Shown here: positions 25,673-34,172 of the stretch, one piece after another | Layout: every line of letters starts with the position of its first letter | Position numbering within the stretch: the stretch's first letter is position 1 | Assembly: GCA_027686065.1 (NCBI GenBank) | Contig: JAQCTH010000004.1 | Span: 31,328 to 95,327 of the forward strand | Length of the DNA: 64,000 bases | Reading direction: 5' to 3' | From: Clostridiaceae bacterium AF10-41 | GTDB lineage: Bacteria > Bacillota > Clostridia > Clostridiales > Clostridiaceae | Position numbers and translations under genes: made by a program | The notes under the pieces: model-generated | What the model saw: the letters and a program-made list of their open reading frames with translations, nothing else | Databases searched by the model: none | What the model was told of the DNA's origin: nothing

Positions 25673-26179
25673 GTGGAAGTAAGCAGTATTAATCTTAGTC
25701 AAGAAGTATATAGATCTGATGCAGAGAAAATATGCAATTGGCTTAGTGATGAGGAAATAATAAGTTATTTAAATGAAGATGCTAATGTAAAAAGAAATTT
25801 AATCAACGTTATAAATAGGGTGAACATGCCAATATTAACTCATCTTTTTAATAATAATTGTAGATTTTTTACTATAAAAAATATGTATGGAACAATAGGA
25901 TTCTTAAGATTAGTTCCTAAAAGTGAATTCGTAGAAGTAGTTATTGCAGTGGGCGAAAAAGATCTATGGGGTAAAGGTATAGGGCATAATGCAGTAGTAG
26001 AAGCTTTAAAAGTGGCTTTTTTTGATATGAGAGCTGAGTATGTGGTAGCTAAAATTAAAAAGAGTAATAAAAGATCTCAGAATCTTTTTAAGGGGCTAGG
26101 ATTTAAACAGGCCAAAGAGCTTGAAAAAGAAATTGAATATCATATAAATATGAAATCTTTTATCAAGATAGCTGCATAG
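25673..26179 (+). CDS. GNAT-family N-acetyltransferase
   Basis: The 168-residue protein has the acetyl-CoA loop in VIAVGEKDLWGKGIGHNAV and a RimJ/RimL-like closing block (KKSNKRSQNLFKGLGFKQ). The acceptor is unknown. GTG 25673 is preferred because AAGGAG ends 9 bases before it; a TTG at 25664 would leave no space for the ribosome binding site. It stands alone between two gaps of about 200 bases with a terminator downstream. Confidence 0.85.
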   Translation: MEVSSINLSQEVYRSDAEKICNWLSDEEIISYLNEDANVKRNLINVINRVNMPILTHLFNNNCRFFTIKNMYGTIGFLRLVPKSEFVEVVIAVGEKDLWGKGIGHNAVVEALKVAFFDMRAEYVVAKIKKSNKRSQNLFKGLGFKQAKELEKEIEYHINMKSFIKIAA

Positions 26180-26269
26180 ATTTATTTTTAAAACTAATAT
26201 AAAATGATAATTATTATTAAAGTTAAATATAAAGTATACAAATTAAAAATATAGTGAATAATTCTGCGT

Positions 26270-26303
26270 AAAGTATTGATTTTTGTTAATCAATACTTTT
26301 TTT
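26270..26303 (+). terminator. Intrinsic terminator
   Basis: A 12-bp stem (AAAGTATTGATT and complement) with a short loop is followed by T residues, 90 bases after the acetyltransferase gene and before adaA. Confidence 0.88.
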
Positions 26304-26378
26304 ATGTTAAAATTAGAAGATAAAAATCCGTAAGAAATTTTTTAAACGCTATGTTAAATTATTGTTGGAGGTAGATGT

Positions 26379-26918
26379 ATGAAAAAGGAGGAAAAATGGA
26401 AGGCTGTTATAGAATATGATTCAACATATGATGGAAAGTTTTTTTATGGAGTAAAAACTACGAAAATATTTTGCCGACCATCTTGTAAATCTAAGAATCC
26501 AGTTAAGGAAAATGTAGTATTCTTCTCTACAGCACAAGGAGCAATTGAAGGTGGATTTAGACCTTGTAAGAGGTGCCGACCTGATTTAATAGAATATAAT
26601 CCTAGTATTAATATTGCTAATAATATTAAGGATATTTATGATAAATATTATTATGATGAAGAATTAATTAATTCTAAAATAGAAGAATTACATATAGCAA
26701 AAAGTCATTTACTAAGAATTTTTAATAAAGTTTTTAATTTAACACCTAGAGTATATATTTTAAAACTTAGGGTTGAAAAAGCAAAAGAACTTTTAAAAAC
26801 TACTGATAAATCAATTATTGAAATTTCTTTTGAATGTGGTTTTAAAAGTTTATCAACATTTTATGATAATTTTAAGAAAATTGAAGGTGTGAATCCTAGA
26901 AGTTATCGTATAAAATGA
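26379..26918 (+). CDS. adaA: AdaA-like methyl-phosphotriester acceptor and AraC-type activator
   Basis: Residues 1-80 form the Ada zinc/methyl-acceptor domain: FCRPSCKSKNP holds the acceptor cysteine and a partner, and FRPCKRCRPD supplies the other two ligands. Residues 85-179 are an AraC helix-turn-helix pair (IAKSHLLRIFNKVFNLTPR, then IIEISFECGFKSLSTFYDNF). Methyl transfer from DNA phosphotriesters turns the protein into an activator of the adaptive response in Bacillus. The next two genes, ogt and an AlkD-like glycosylase, follow on the same strand and are likely its targets. Confidence 0.94.
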   Translation: MKKEEKWKAVIEYDSTYDGKFFYGVKTTKIFCRPSCKSKNPVKENVVFFSTAQGAIEGGFRPCKRCRPDLIEYNPSINIANNIKDIYDKYYYDEELINSKIEELHIAKSHLLRIFNKVFNLTPRVYILKLRVEKAKELLKTTDKSIIEISFECGFKSLSTFYDNFKKIEGVNPRSYRIK

Positions 26919-26957
26919 TTAATAGTTTATTTGTAAAATAAACTTGAAAGGAGTTAT

Positions 26958-27431
26958 ATGAAAAGTATTTTTTACTATAAAACTATAATTGGAGAAATTG
27001 GGATTGCTGAAAATGGAAGGGGTATTACAAATATCTATATAAAAGAAAAGCTAAAACTTGAAGATGATGTAGAGATAAGAGAAACTAAACTAATCAAAGA
27101 GGCATTAAATCAACTTAATGAGTATTTATCTGGAAGTAGAATGAATTTTAGTATTCCATTAGAGTTAGAAGGAACAGAATTTCAAAGTAAGGTGTGGAAT
27201 GAACTTATTAATATACCTTATGGGCAAAAGGTAACTTATAAAGAAATAGCAGAAAAAATAGGAAATCCAAAGGCAGCTCGAGCTGTTGGGATGGCTAATA
27301 ATAAAAATCCAATATTAATAATGATACCATGCCATAGAGTTATAGGGAAAAGTGGGAAATTAGTTGGATATGCAGGAGGGTTAAAAATGAAAGAAAAATT
27401 GTTAGAGATAGAAGGTAAAAATCATTTATAG
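26958..27431 (+). CDS. ogt: Methylated-DNA--protein-cysteine S-methyltransferase
   Basis: The 157-residue protein removes methyl groups from O6-methylguanine by transferring them to the Cys of PCHRVIG (suicide enzyme). IPYGQKVTYKEIAEKIGNP and ARAVGMANNKNP are the DNA-binding helix-turn-helix and the arginine-finger region. AAAGGAG precedes the start. It lies 39 bases after adaA, and corresponds to AdaB/Ogt of Gram-positive adaptive-response operons. Confidence 0.96.
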   Translation: MKSIFYYKTIIGEIGIAENGRGITNIYIKEKLKLEDDVEIRETKLIKEALNQLNEYLSGSRMNFSIPLELEGTEFQSKVWNELINIPYGQKVTYKEIAEKIGNPKAARAVGMANNKNPILIMIPCHRVIGKSGKLVGYAGGLKMKEKLLEIEGKNHL

Positions 27432-27460
27432 AATTAATATATGTCATAGGAGGGGATAGT

Positions 27461-28171
27461 TTGGAGGTTAAGCTTAGTGAAGATATTAATTTAAAGATTA
27501 GGCAAGAGCTAGTAAATTTATCTGAAGAGGGTTATAGAGAGTTTTCTTCGAAGCTTTTACCAGGAATTGAAAATATTCTTGGAGTTAGATTCCCCAATTT
27601 AAGAAGGATCGCAAAAGAAATAGCAAAGGATGATTGGAGAAGCTACTTAAATAGTCCAAGAGATTATTACTTTGAAGAGATTATGCTACAAGGTATGGTA
27701 GTTGGATACATTAATGATGTGGATATAGAGGAAATTTTAGAAGTTATAAGAAAATATGTAGCAAAGATTAATAACTGGTCTGTTTGCGATAGTTTTTGTA
27801 ATGGATTAAAATTCACTGGTAATAACAAAGAAAAAGTGTGGGAATTTATACAAAAATATCTTTTCTCTAAAAATGAATTTGAAGTAAGATTTGCAATCGT
27901 TATGTTACTTAATTATTACATAGAAGAAGATTATATTAAATTAGTTTTAAGTAAATTAGATAAGATTAAACATGATGGATATTATGTTAAAATGGCTGTT
28001 GCTTGGGCAATATCAGTTTGCTATGTGAAATATGATGAAGTAACAATAAAATATTTAAAGAAAAATACTTTAGACAATTTCACATATAATAAAACATTAC
28101 AAAAGATTTGTGAGTCATTAAAGGTCTCTAAAGAAAATAAGGTTATTATCAAAAGTATGAAAAGAAAATAA
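27461..28171 (+). CDS. DNA alkylation repair protein (AlkD-like HEAT-repeat glycosylase)
   Basis: The 236-residue helical protein has the family blocks LLPGIENILGVRFPNLRRIAK (shown here as LLPGIENILGVR plus PNLRRIAKEIA), YYFEEIMLQGMVVGY, INNWSVCDSFC and MAVAWAISVCYV. AlkD enzymes excise N3- and N7-alkylated bases from DNA without base flipping; the conserved WSVCD and MAVAW segments line the site. The start is TTG 27461 with AGGAGGGG 7 bases before it. It follows ogt after 29 bases and completes a three-gene alkylation-damage cassette. Confidence 0.9.
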   Translation: MEVKLSEDINLKIRQELVNLSEEGYREFSSKLLPGIENILGVRFPNLRRIAKEIAKDDWRSYLNSPRDYYFEEIMLQGMVVGYINDVDIEEILEVIRKYVAKINNWSVCDSFCNGLKFTGNNKEKVWEFIQKYLFSKNEFEVRFAIVMLLNYYIEEDYIKLVLSKLDKIKHDGYYVKMAVAWAISVCYVKYDEVTIKYLKKNTLDNFTYNKTLQKICESLKVSKENKVIIKSMKRK

Positions 28172-28195
28172 ATAATTATATATAGATAAAGATAG

Positions 28196-28232
28196 TTAGA
28201 CGATTTTATAAGGATATTATTAAATCGTCTAA
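28196..28232. terminator. Terminator-like hairpin at two converging 3' ends
   Basis: TTAGACGATTT and its exact complement form an 11-bp stem with a 15-base loop between the alkD-like and licA-like genes. The right arm lies in the last codons of the minus-strand gene. The T-run is weak on both strands. Confidence 0.5.
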
Positions 28233-29006
28233 TATCATATTACCACCAAGTTTATAGTCATAGTCAGAATTATTATTCATGGATTTTATAAAACTCCATG
28301 TTGCATTCCAAAACTTAACTACAAAAAGGTAGTTTTCTAATTTTTCTTTTAGATATGAAGAGTAGTTTCCAAAATAATTTTTAATCAATTCATTTCTCAT
28401 TTCATCATTTAAAAACCAAGATAAAGTAGCTAAGTCAAAAAAAATATCTCCCATTCCAGAAAATTCAAAGTCAATAAGATATACAGAATCCTTACTATAT
28501 AAAATATTAGATATATTTAAATCATTATGACATAATCCGTAATGGATGTTTTGGGTTAAAGTATATTCTAATAAGTTTAACTTTTTTATTAATATATTTA
28601 TGTCATGATTAAAGTTAAAATTTGAATTAAGTAAAAAGTTAATATTTTCATTAATTATCTTAAAAGGATTAAAGTAATTAGTACATTTTAAGCTATGTAG
28701 TTTTTTTAATACGGAAATTAAGTCATTAATGAAAATAGGGGAATTATAAAATTCTAGATTGATTTTAATAGACTTCTTAAATGCACTTAATAAGACTCCA
28801 TTATCTTTATTATGGTAAAGAATATCAGGAGAAATGTTGAGTTGATTAATTATATTTAAAATATCATGTTCATCCGAAAAATTATTAGTATTACTTTTAC
28901 TTGGAATTCTTAATACATATTGTGAGTCCTGTATTTCCAATAGATAGTTTGAATTATTTAGACCACCAAGTTTTTTTAGTAAAATATTTTTAGTTAATAT
29001 ATCCAT
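28206..29006 (-). CDS. Choline kinase/LicA-like phosphotransferase
   Basis: The 266-residue protein has the aminoglycoside-phosphotransferase/choline kinase fold. HNDLNISNIL is the catalytic loop, with Asp and Asn, and YLIDFEFSGMGDIFFDLA carries the metal-binding DFE. The N-terminal GGLNNSNYLLEI replaces the glycine-rich loop. It probably phosphorylates choline, ethanolamine or a related small alcohol; no lic cytidylyltransferase is adjacent, so the substrate is open. AGGAGAT stands before the ATG. An 11-bp hairpin overlaps its stop codon. Confidence 0.85.
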   Translation of the reverse strand: MDILTKNILLKKLGGLNNSNYLLEIQDSQYVLRIPSKSNTNNFSDEHDILNIINQLNISPDILYHNKDNGVLLSAFKKSIKINLEFYNSPIFINDLISVLKKLHSLKCTNYFNPFKIINENINFLLNSNFNFNHDINILIKKLNLLEYTLTQNIHYGLCHNDLNISNILYSKDSVYLIDFEFSGMGDIFFDLATLSWFLNDEMRNELIKNYFGNYSSYLKEKLENYLFVVKFWNATWSFIKSMNNNSDYDYKLGGNMILDDLIISL

Positions 29007-29149
29007 AAGATCTCCTAAAAGGTTAGTTTATATATATATTTTAACATATATTTTTATTATTTTAATGAAATTAAATGATTTGAAAGCATTATCCATAGTG
29101 ATAATGCTTTTATATTTAAAAAAATTTCTAATAAAAATTTATTTATATC
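29007..29149. other. AT-rich gap between divergent genes
   Basis: It separates the LicA-like gene from the glycosaminoglycan promoter. ATTATCC and ATAATGC segments give a small hairpin (about 29,090-29,110). No ORF or known RNA is seen. Confidence 0.4.
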
Positions 29150-29310
29150 TTGACAACGGTTTCTAGCTATAATATTATTACATTAACAGGTTAACATGTT
29201 AAGTTGAAATTAGGTTAAGTACTAAACCAAATATTAACTATTAAATAGAAACTATAACTTGAAGGCCTTAATGATATAACATATAATGAACTTAACATAT
29301 TAACATGTCA
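29150..29310 (+). promoter_or_regulatory. Promoter, GntR operators and possible cre site of the glycosaminoglycan locus
   Basis: TTGACA (29150-29155) and TATTAT (29173-29178) are 17 bases apart. A perfect palindrome TTAACATGTTAA lies at 29191-29202, with an extra half site TTAACAGG at 29183, over the likely start. A second pair of imperfect copies lies at 29292-29310, just before the ribosome binding site. These fit binding by the adjacent GntR-type regulator. TGACAACGGTTTCT at 29151-29164 matches the CcpA cre consensus with two mismatches and covers the -35. Confidence 0.65.
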
Positions 29311-29331
29311 TATTATTAAGGAGGAATAGAA

Positions 29332-30069
29332 ATGGTTTCTAAATATCAAATTATAAAACAAGACATTATTCAAATGATTGAAGATAAAAAATTCAAACCA
29401 GGAGATAAGATATATTCAGAAGGAGAATTGAAAAAAATTTATAGTGTTAGTAGTACAACAGTTGTAAAAGCTCTTCAAGATTTAGTTTTAAGTGGATACC
29501 TTATTCGAAAACAAGGTGAAGGTACATTTGTAAGAAAAAACTTTAAGCATAGGCGTGCATTTATAGATGAGGGTAGTCCAATAACTCAAGAGTTTAAAGA
29601 GCAATATAAAATTGTTGAAAGTAAAAAGTTAATTTATGTAAAAGAAATAGAAAATCCAGAAATAGCAAAGAAATTGAATGTTAGATCAAACGATATTTTA
29701 GTAGAGTTCTGTCGTGTTGGTTATGTAAATGATAGACCATGGCATGTACAAAATAGTTATATTCCTAAAAAGTATTTGAAAAATTTTCCGTATAATGAAC
29801 TGAAAGAAAGTAATAGGCTCTCAGATGAATTGAGGAAAATGTTTGGAATAAATTTAATGACATTGCCAATGAAGAAAAAAATAGAAATAGAGTTTCCGAT
29901 TGTAGAAGATAGGATATGTAATATTTTAAAAATAGATAGAAATATACCTGTTTATAAATCAGAAGGAATAACATACTATCCAGAAAAGCAACCTTTTGAA
30001 TTTGTTAGAAACTACATACATTATAAATTTTACTCAATTGAAATTCAAACTGAAGATAATGTCGAGTGA
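29332..30069 (+). CDS. GntR-family (UTRA) transcriptional regulator
   Basis: Residues 1-72 are a GntR winged helix (KYQIIKQDIIQMIEDKKF, later IYSEGELKKIYSVSSTTV and GEGTFV). The rest is a UTRA ligand domain (QEFKEQYKIVESKKLIYV, then RPWHVQNSYIPKKY). UTRA regulators sense sugar phosphates or related ligands. It is the first gene of the glycosaminoglycan operon and very probably controls it and itself through the TTAACATGTTAA sites upstream. AAGGAGG precedes the ATG. Confidence 0.93.
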   Translation: MVSKYQIIKQDIIQMIEDKKFKPGDKIYSEGELKKIYSVSSTTVVKALQDLVLSGYLIRKQGEGTFVRKNFKHRRAFIDEGSPITQEFKEQYKIVESKKLIYVKEIENPEIAKKLNVRSNDILVEFCRVGYVNDRPWHVQNSYIPKKYLKNFPYNELKESNRLSDELRKMFGINLMTLPMKKKIEIEFPIVEDRICNILKIDRNIPVYKSEGITYYPEKQPFEFVRNYIHYKFYSIEIQTEDNVE

Positions 30070-30101
30070 TGAATAGAAAAAGACATTAAGGAGTTAAAAA
30101 A

Positions 30102-31289
30102 ATGCGAGTAATTAAAAAAGAATCATTAGTTGGTAGTGAGCGTTACTTAAATGGAGGATTTTTAACTAAAAAAGAAATTAAAGATGCCTTAGATGATTGT
30201 ATTAGGAAAATCGATAGAAATATTGAAGTTTTTGGAGAAGAATTTCCAACTCCAGCAACTAAGAATAATACTTATGAAGTGATGGATAATACTGAGTGGA
30301 CTAATGGTTTTTGGACTGGTATATTGTGGCTAGCATATGAGTACACAAAAGACGAGAAATATAGAAAAATAGCTGAAAAGCATGTAGAATCCTTCCACAA
30401 TAGAATTTTAAATAATATTGAGGTTGAACATCATGATTTAGGATTTTTATATACCCCATCTTGTGTCAGTTCATATAAATTAACAGAAAATAAATTAGCA
30501 TATGATGCTGCAATTATGGCAGCAGATAAATTAATTGGTCGCTATCAAGAAGTTGGTGGATTTATACAAGCATGGGGAGAGCTGGGTGCTCGTGATAACT
30601 ATAGATTAATTGTAGATTGTCTTTTAAATATCCCATTATTGTATTGGGCTAGTAGTGTAACGGGAAATAGTAAGTATAAGGAAATTGCAGATAGACATTT
30701 TGATACTACTATTTCAAATGCTATTAGAGAAAATGCATCTGCATACCATACTTTCTACTTTGATCCTAAAACAGGAGAGCCGGTAGGAGGAAAAACAAGG
30801 CAAGGTTATTCCGATGACTCTAGCTGGGCTCGTGGACAAGCGTGGTTAATTTATGGAATAGCATTAAATTATTATTATAACCCGCAAAAGGAAAGTTTGG
30901 AAAATTTTGAGGCAGTAGCAAATTATTTTATAAATCGTTTACCAGAAGACTTTGTATGCTATTGGGATTTGATTTTTAATGATAATTCAGGACAATCTAG
31001 AGATTCATCTTCAGCAGCTATTGCTGTTTGTGGATTCAATCTAATGGACAAGTTCTTACCAGAAAGCAATGAAATGAAAAATGTCTACAGACATATAGAG
31101 CATATAATTTTAAAAAGTTTAATTGATAATTATACAAGAGAATTAACCGATGGAGCAACCGCATTATTGAACCATGGAGTTTATTCATGGCATTCCGGCA
31201 AAGGCGTTAATGAAGGAAATATATGGGGTGATTATTATTATATGGAGGCATTAATTAGATTTTATAATAATTGGAATATGTACTGGTAA
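30102..31289 (+). CDS. Unsaturated glucuronyl hydrolase (GH88)
   Basis: The 395-residue protein is a GH88 alpha6/alpha6-barrel enzyme. It hydrates the C4=C5 double bond of unsaturated disaccharides made by hyaluronan or chondroitin lyases, releasing an unsaturated uronate and an amino sugar. Conserved blocks include EWTNGFWTGILWLAYEYT, HHDLGFLYTPS with a catalytic Asp, and YSDDSSWARGQAWLIYG. No signal peptide is present, so it acts on disaccharides or their phosphates in the cytoplasm after PTS uptake. It lies 32 bases after the regulator gene. Confidence 0.95.
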   Translation: MRVIKKESLVGSERYLNGGFLTKKEIKDALDDCIRKIDRNIEVFGEEFPTPATKNNTYEVMDNTEWTNGFWTGILWLAYEYTKDEKYRKIAEKHVESFHNRILNNIEVEHHDLGFLYTPSCVSSYKLTENKLAYDAAIMAADKLIGRYQEVGGFIQAWGELGARDNYRLIVDCLLNIPLLYWASSVTGNSKYKEIADRHFDTTISNAIRENASAYHTFYFDPKTGEPVGGKTRQGYSDDSSWARGQAWLIYGIALNYYYNPQKESLENFEAVANYFINRLPEDFVCYWDLIFNDNSGQSRDSSSAAIAVCGFNLMDKFLPESNEMKNVYRHIEHIILKSLIDNYTRELTDGATALLNHGVYSWHSGKGVNEGNIWGDYYYMEALIRFYNNWNMYW

Positions 31290-31316
31290 TTCTATTAATG
31301 TAATGGAGGAATAGTT

Positions 31317-31820
31317 ATGGAAAATAAGCCAAATATAAAAAGAATACGTATAGATGAGCGTTTGATTCATGGGCAAGGTACATTATGGGTTAAAAGTTTA
31401 GGTGTTAATTTAGTTATAGTAGCAAATGATAAAGTATCAACAGATCCAATTCAACAAACGCTAATGAAAACAGTTATTCCAAAAGAAGTTAATATGCGTT
31501 TTTGGACAATTGATAGGACGAATGAAGTTATTTGGAAAGCTGCACCAAATCAAACTATTTTTGTTGTTGTAAAAGATTGTAAGGATGCATTAAGATTAGC
31601 CGAAGGCGGATTTCCTATGATGGAACAATTAAATGTAGGTAATGTACATGCCGCTGAAGGTAAAGAAAAGGTTTCTCAATTCATTTATTTGGGTGAGGAA
31701 GATAAAGAAGCTTTACGTAAATTAAGAGATAAATATAATATTAAATTTGATACTAAAACATCACCAGTATCAAATGATGGTGTTCAAACAATAGAAGCTT
31801 TAAATAAGGCGATATTATAG
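31317..31820 (+). CDS. PTS mannose/sorbose-family EIIB (glycosaminoglycan type)
   Basis: The 167-residue protein carries the phosphorylated His in DERLIHGQGTLWVKSLG and the NVGNVHAAEGKEK segment. It passes phosphate from EIIA to the incoming sugar through the IIC/IID channel. GGAGG precedes the start. In streptococci, close relatives take up sulfated or non-sulfated unsaturated hyaluronan/chondroitin disaccharides; gene context here points the same way. Confidence 0.93.
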   Translation: MENKPNIKRIRIDERLIHGQGTLWVKSLGVNLVIVANDKVSTDPIQQTLMKTVIPKEVNMRFWTIDRTNEVIWKAAPNQTIFVVVKDCKDALRLAEGGFPMMEQLNVGNVHAAEGKEKVSQFIYLGEEDKEALRKLRDKYNIKFDTKTSPVSNDGVQTIEALNKAIL

Positions 31821-31839
31821 AATAGAGGAGGATTACATT

Positions 31840-32646
31840 ATGGAAATTACATTAGTTCAAGCACTTTTAATTGGTCTAGTAACTGCATTTTGTTATGCAG
31901 GACAATTATTAGGTATTTATACTAATCGTTCAATTGTTATGGCATTTTTTGTTGGATTAATCTTAGGAGATATCCCAACAGCTCTAACATTCGGAGCATT
32001 AGCAGAATTAGCATTCATGGGATTTGGTGTTGGTGCAGGTGGTACAGTTCCTCCAAACCAATTAGGACCTGGAATCGTTGGAACAATAATGGCTATAACT
32101 TTAAAAAATCAAGGAGTTACTCCTGAATCGGCCTTATCACTATCATTTCCATTTGCGGTATTATTCCAATTACTTACTACAAGTTTATATACTGCTTTCT
32201 CTGGAACAACAAGTAATGCTAAAAATTTAATAAAAGAAGGTAAGTATAGTAAATTTAATGTAGTTGCTAACCTTACATTTATAGGATTTTTAGTTGTTGG
32301 ATTTATAGTAGGTCTAGCATCAGCAGTAAGTTTACCAGCTTTACAGGCATTTGTTGATGTTCTGCCACAATGGTTAGTTAAAGGATTCTCAGTTGCTGGG
32401 GGACTTGTACCTGCAATAGGATTTGCAATGATTATGTCAGTTATGTTAAAGAAAGAATATATTCCATATGTTTTATTAGGATATATATGTGTTTCATATT
32501 TAGGATTACCAACTATGGCTACTGCATTAGTAGGAGCAGTATTTGCAATAATTATGTATAACTTAAATACAGAAAAAGCACAAGTTGTAGTAGCTAGCAC
32601 TTCAAATGTTGCTGTAGAAGAGGAGGATTTTTCAAATGGCATCTAG
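31840..32646 (+). CDS. PTS mannose/sorbose-family EIIC
   Basis: This 268-residue membrane protein has the family segment LGDIPTALTFGALAELAFMG and a long glycine-rich region GVGAGGTVPPNQLGPGIVG, with about eight hydrophobic stretches. It forms the translocation channel with IID. It overlaps the IID gene by 11 bases, and the IID ribosome binding site lies in its last codons. Confidence 0.94.
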   Translation: MEITLVQALLIGLVTAFCYAGQLLGIYTNRSIVMAFFVGLILGDIPTALTFGALAELAFMGFGVGAGGTVPPNQLGPGIVGTIMAITLKNQGVTPESALSLSFPFAVLFQLLTTSLYTAFSGTTSNAKNLIKEGKYSKFNVVANLTFIGFLVVGFIVGLASAVSLPALQAFVDVLPQWLVKGFSVAGGLVPAIGFAMIMSVMLKKEYIPYVLLGYICVSYLGLPTMATALVGAVFAIIMYNLNTEKAQVVVASTSNVAVEEEDFSNGI

Positions 32647-33460
32647 AAAACCGATATTAACATCAAAAGATTATTTAAATACTTCTTTAAGAGCTTATTA
32701 TCTACAAAATGGATTTAACTATAATTCATATCAAGGAACAGGGTATTTATTTGCGATATTGCCAGCATTAAAGAAAATTTTCAAAAATGAACCAGAGAAG
32801 CTGAAAGAAATAGCTGGTGGAAATATTGAATTTTATAACACAAGTCCTCATATGGTACCTTTTATAACAAGCTTGCAATTAGCAATGCTTGATCATGGTG
32901 AAGAAGTAGAAGATGCTCGTAGCATTAAAATGGCTTTAATGGGGCCTTTAGCAGGTATTGGTGATTCTCTTGCACAATTTGGGGTAGCTCCATTATTTTC
33001 AACAATTTTTGCTGGATTAGCAATGGATGGATTAAGCTTTGCACCTATGGCTTTCTTTATAACTATAAATGTCACATTGTTTATTGTTAAATTGTTAATG
33101 GGACACTTAGGATATAAACTTGGAACCAGTGTAATTGCTACTTTAAGTGAAAAAATTGGACAAATTTCTCATGCAGCAAATATCGTTGGTGTTACTGTAA
33201 TTTCTGCATTAGCAGTTTCATTTGTAAAGGCAAAGATAGGTATCCAATATGCCACTACTCTTGCAGCAGGAGCTGATACAAAAGAACAAGTAGTTTCGCT
33301 TCAAGGAATTTTAGATAAAATACTTCCAAATATGTTACCTGCTGTTATCACTATAATGGTATTTGTATTAGTAAAAAAATATAAGTGGTCAACATATAAG
33401 TTGCTAGCTTTATTATTTGCATTAGGTATATCACTTTCATACTTTGGTATCCTGGTTTAG
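32636..33460 (+). CDS. PTS mannose/sorbose-family EIID
   Basis: The 274-residue protein has the diagnostic N-terminal block (QNGFNYNSYQGTGYLFAILP), FYNTSPHMVPFITSLQLAML and GPLAGIGDSLAQFG, followed by C-terminal membrane helices. IID is found only in the mannose family of PTS permeases and pairs with IIC. AGGAGG inside the end of the IIC gene precedes the ATG. Confidence 0.94.
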   Translation: MASRKPILTSKDYLNTSLRAYYLQNGFNYNSYQGTGYLFAILPALKKIFKNEPEKLKEIAGGNIEFYNTSPHMVPFITSLQLAMLDHGEEVEDARSIKMALMGPLAGIGDSLAQFGVAPLFSTIFAGLAMDGLSFAPMAFFITINVTLFIVKLLMGHLGYKLGTSVIATLSEKIGQISHAANIVGVTVISALAVSFVKAKIGIQYATTLAAGADTKEQVVSLQGILDKILPNMLPAVITIMVFVLVKKYKWSTYKLLALLFALGISLSYFGILV

Positions 33461-33471
33461 GAGGTATTTAA

Positions 33472-33885
33472 ATGCAAAAGATAATTATAGTAGGACATGG
33501 AAATTTTCCAAGTGGAATTTTATCAGCAGTATCTCTACTAGTGGGAGAAAATGAAAATATTATAGGTCTAGATTTAAATAGTGAATTAACACATGAGCAA
33601 TTCGAAGAAAAACTAAAAGTTATTTTAGCTGAGAACGAACATGCTATAGTACTAGCAGATTTAACAGGGGGAGCTCCTCATCAAATTTCAGCACGGTTAG
33701 TACTAGAATCTGGTAATAAAAATCAATATGTTATTTCAGGCATTAATCTTGCACTAATTGTTGATATAGTGATGAAGGGGCTTTTTGGTGAAGTTTCAGA
33801 TGATGAAATGCAAGACACATTACTTGAGTCTATTGAGGAATGTAAAGAAACGACTACTCTATTAAGTGCTAGGATGATGGGATAA
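33472..33885 (+). CDS. PTS mannose/sorbose-family EIIA
   Basis: The 137-residue protein has the phospho-acceptor His9 in IIIVGHGNFPSG and the LADLTGGAPHQISAR and ISGINLALIVD segments of the EIIA-Man fold. It takes phosphate from HPr. It is placed after IID, as in streptococcal glycosaminoglycan operons. AGGAGG precedes the start and its stop overlaps the next start (TAATG). Confidence 0.94.
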   Translation: MQKIIIVGHGNFPSGILSAVSLLVGENENIIGLDLNSELTHEQFEEKLKVILAENEHAIVLADLTGGAPHQISARLVLESGNKNQYVISGINLALIVDIVMKGLFGEVSDDEMQDTLLESIEECKETTTLLSARMMG

Positions 33886-34160
33886 TGAGTAAAAACAATA
33901 TAATTTTTATAATAGTAATTATTATAACATCTATAACATTTTTTATACTGTCTTCTATGATTCAGTATAAAAGAGTAAAGAAGAATAGTGAAGAGCATTC
34001 AAGTTTTCTTGAAGGACTTAAAGTTGGTGAAAAAATTGTATTGAGTTCAGGCATTTTGGGAGTGATATTATATAAGAATAAAGATAGTTATTCTATAGAA
34101 GTAGCTAAAGATGTCATAATAGAAGTTTTACCATCTAGTATTATAGGAAGAAGAAAATGA
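33885..34160 (+). CDS. YajC-family membrane protein in the PTS operon
   Basis: The 91-residue protein has one N-terminal membrane helix (IIFIIVIIITSITFFILSSM), then a YajC-type small domain (FLEGLKVGEKIVLSSGILGVI). YajC normally accompanies SecDF. A second, specialised yajC copy is known inside hyaluronan-utilisation operons of streptococci, next to EIIA and the heparinase-like lyase, as here. The reason is unknown. The start codon overlaps the EIIA stop. Confidence 0.85.
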   Translation: MSKNNIIFIIVIIITSITFFILSSMIQYKRVKKNSEEHSSFLEGLKVGEKIVLSSGILGVILYKNKDSYSIEVAKDVIIEVLPSSIIGRRK

Positions 34161-34172
34161 GGATATTAAATT

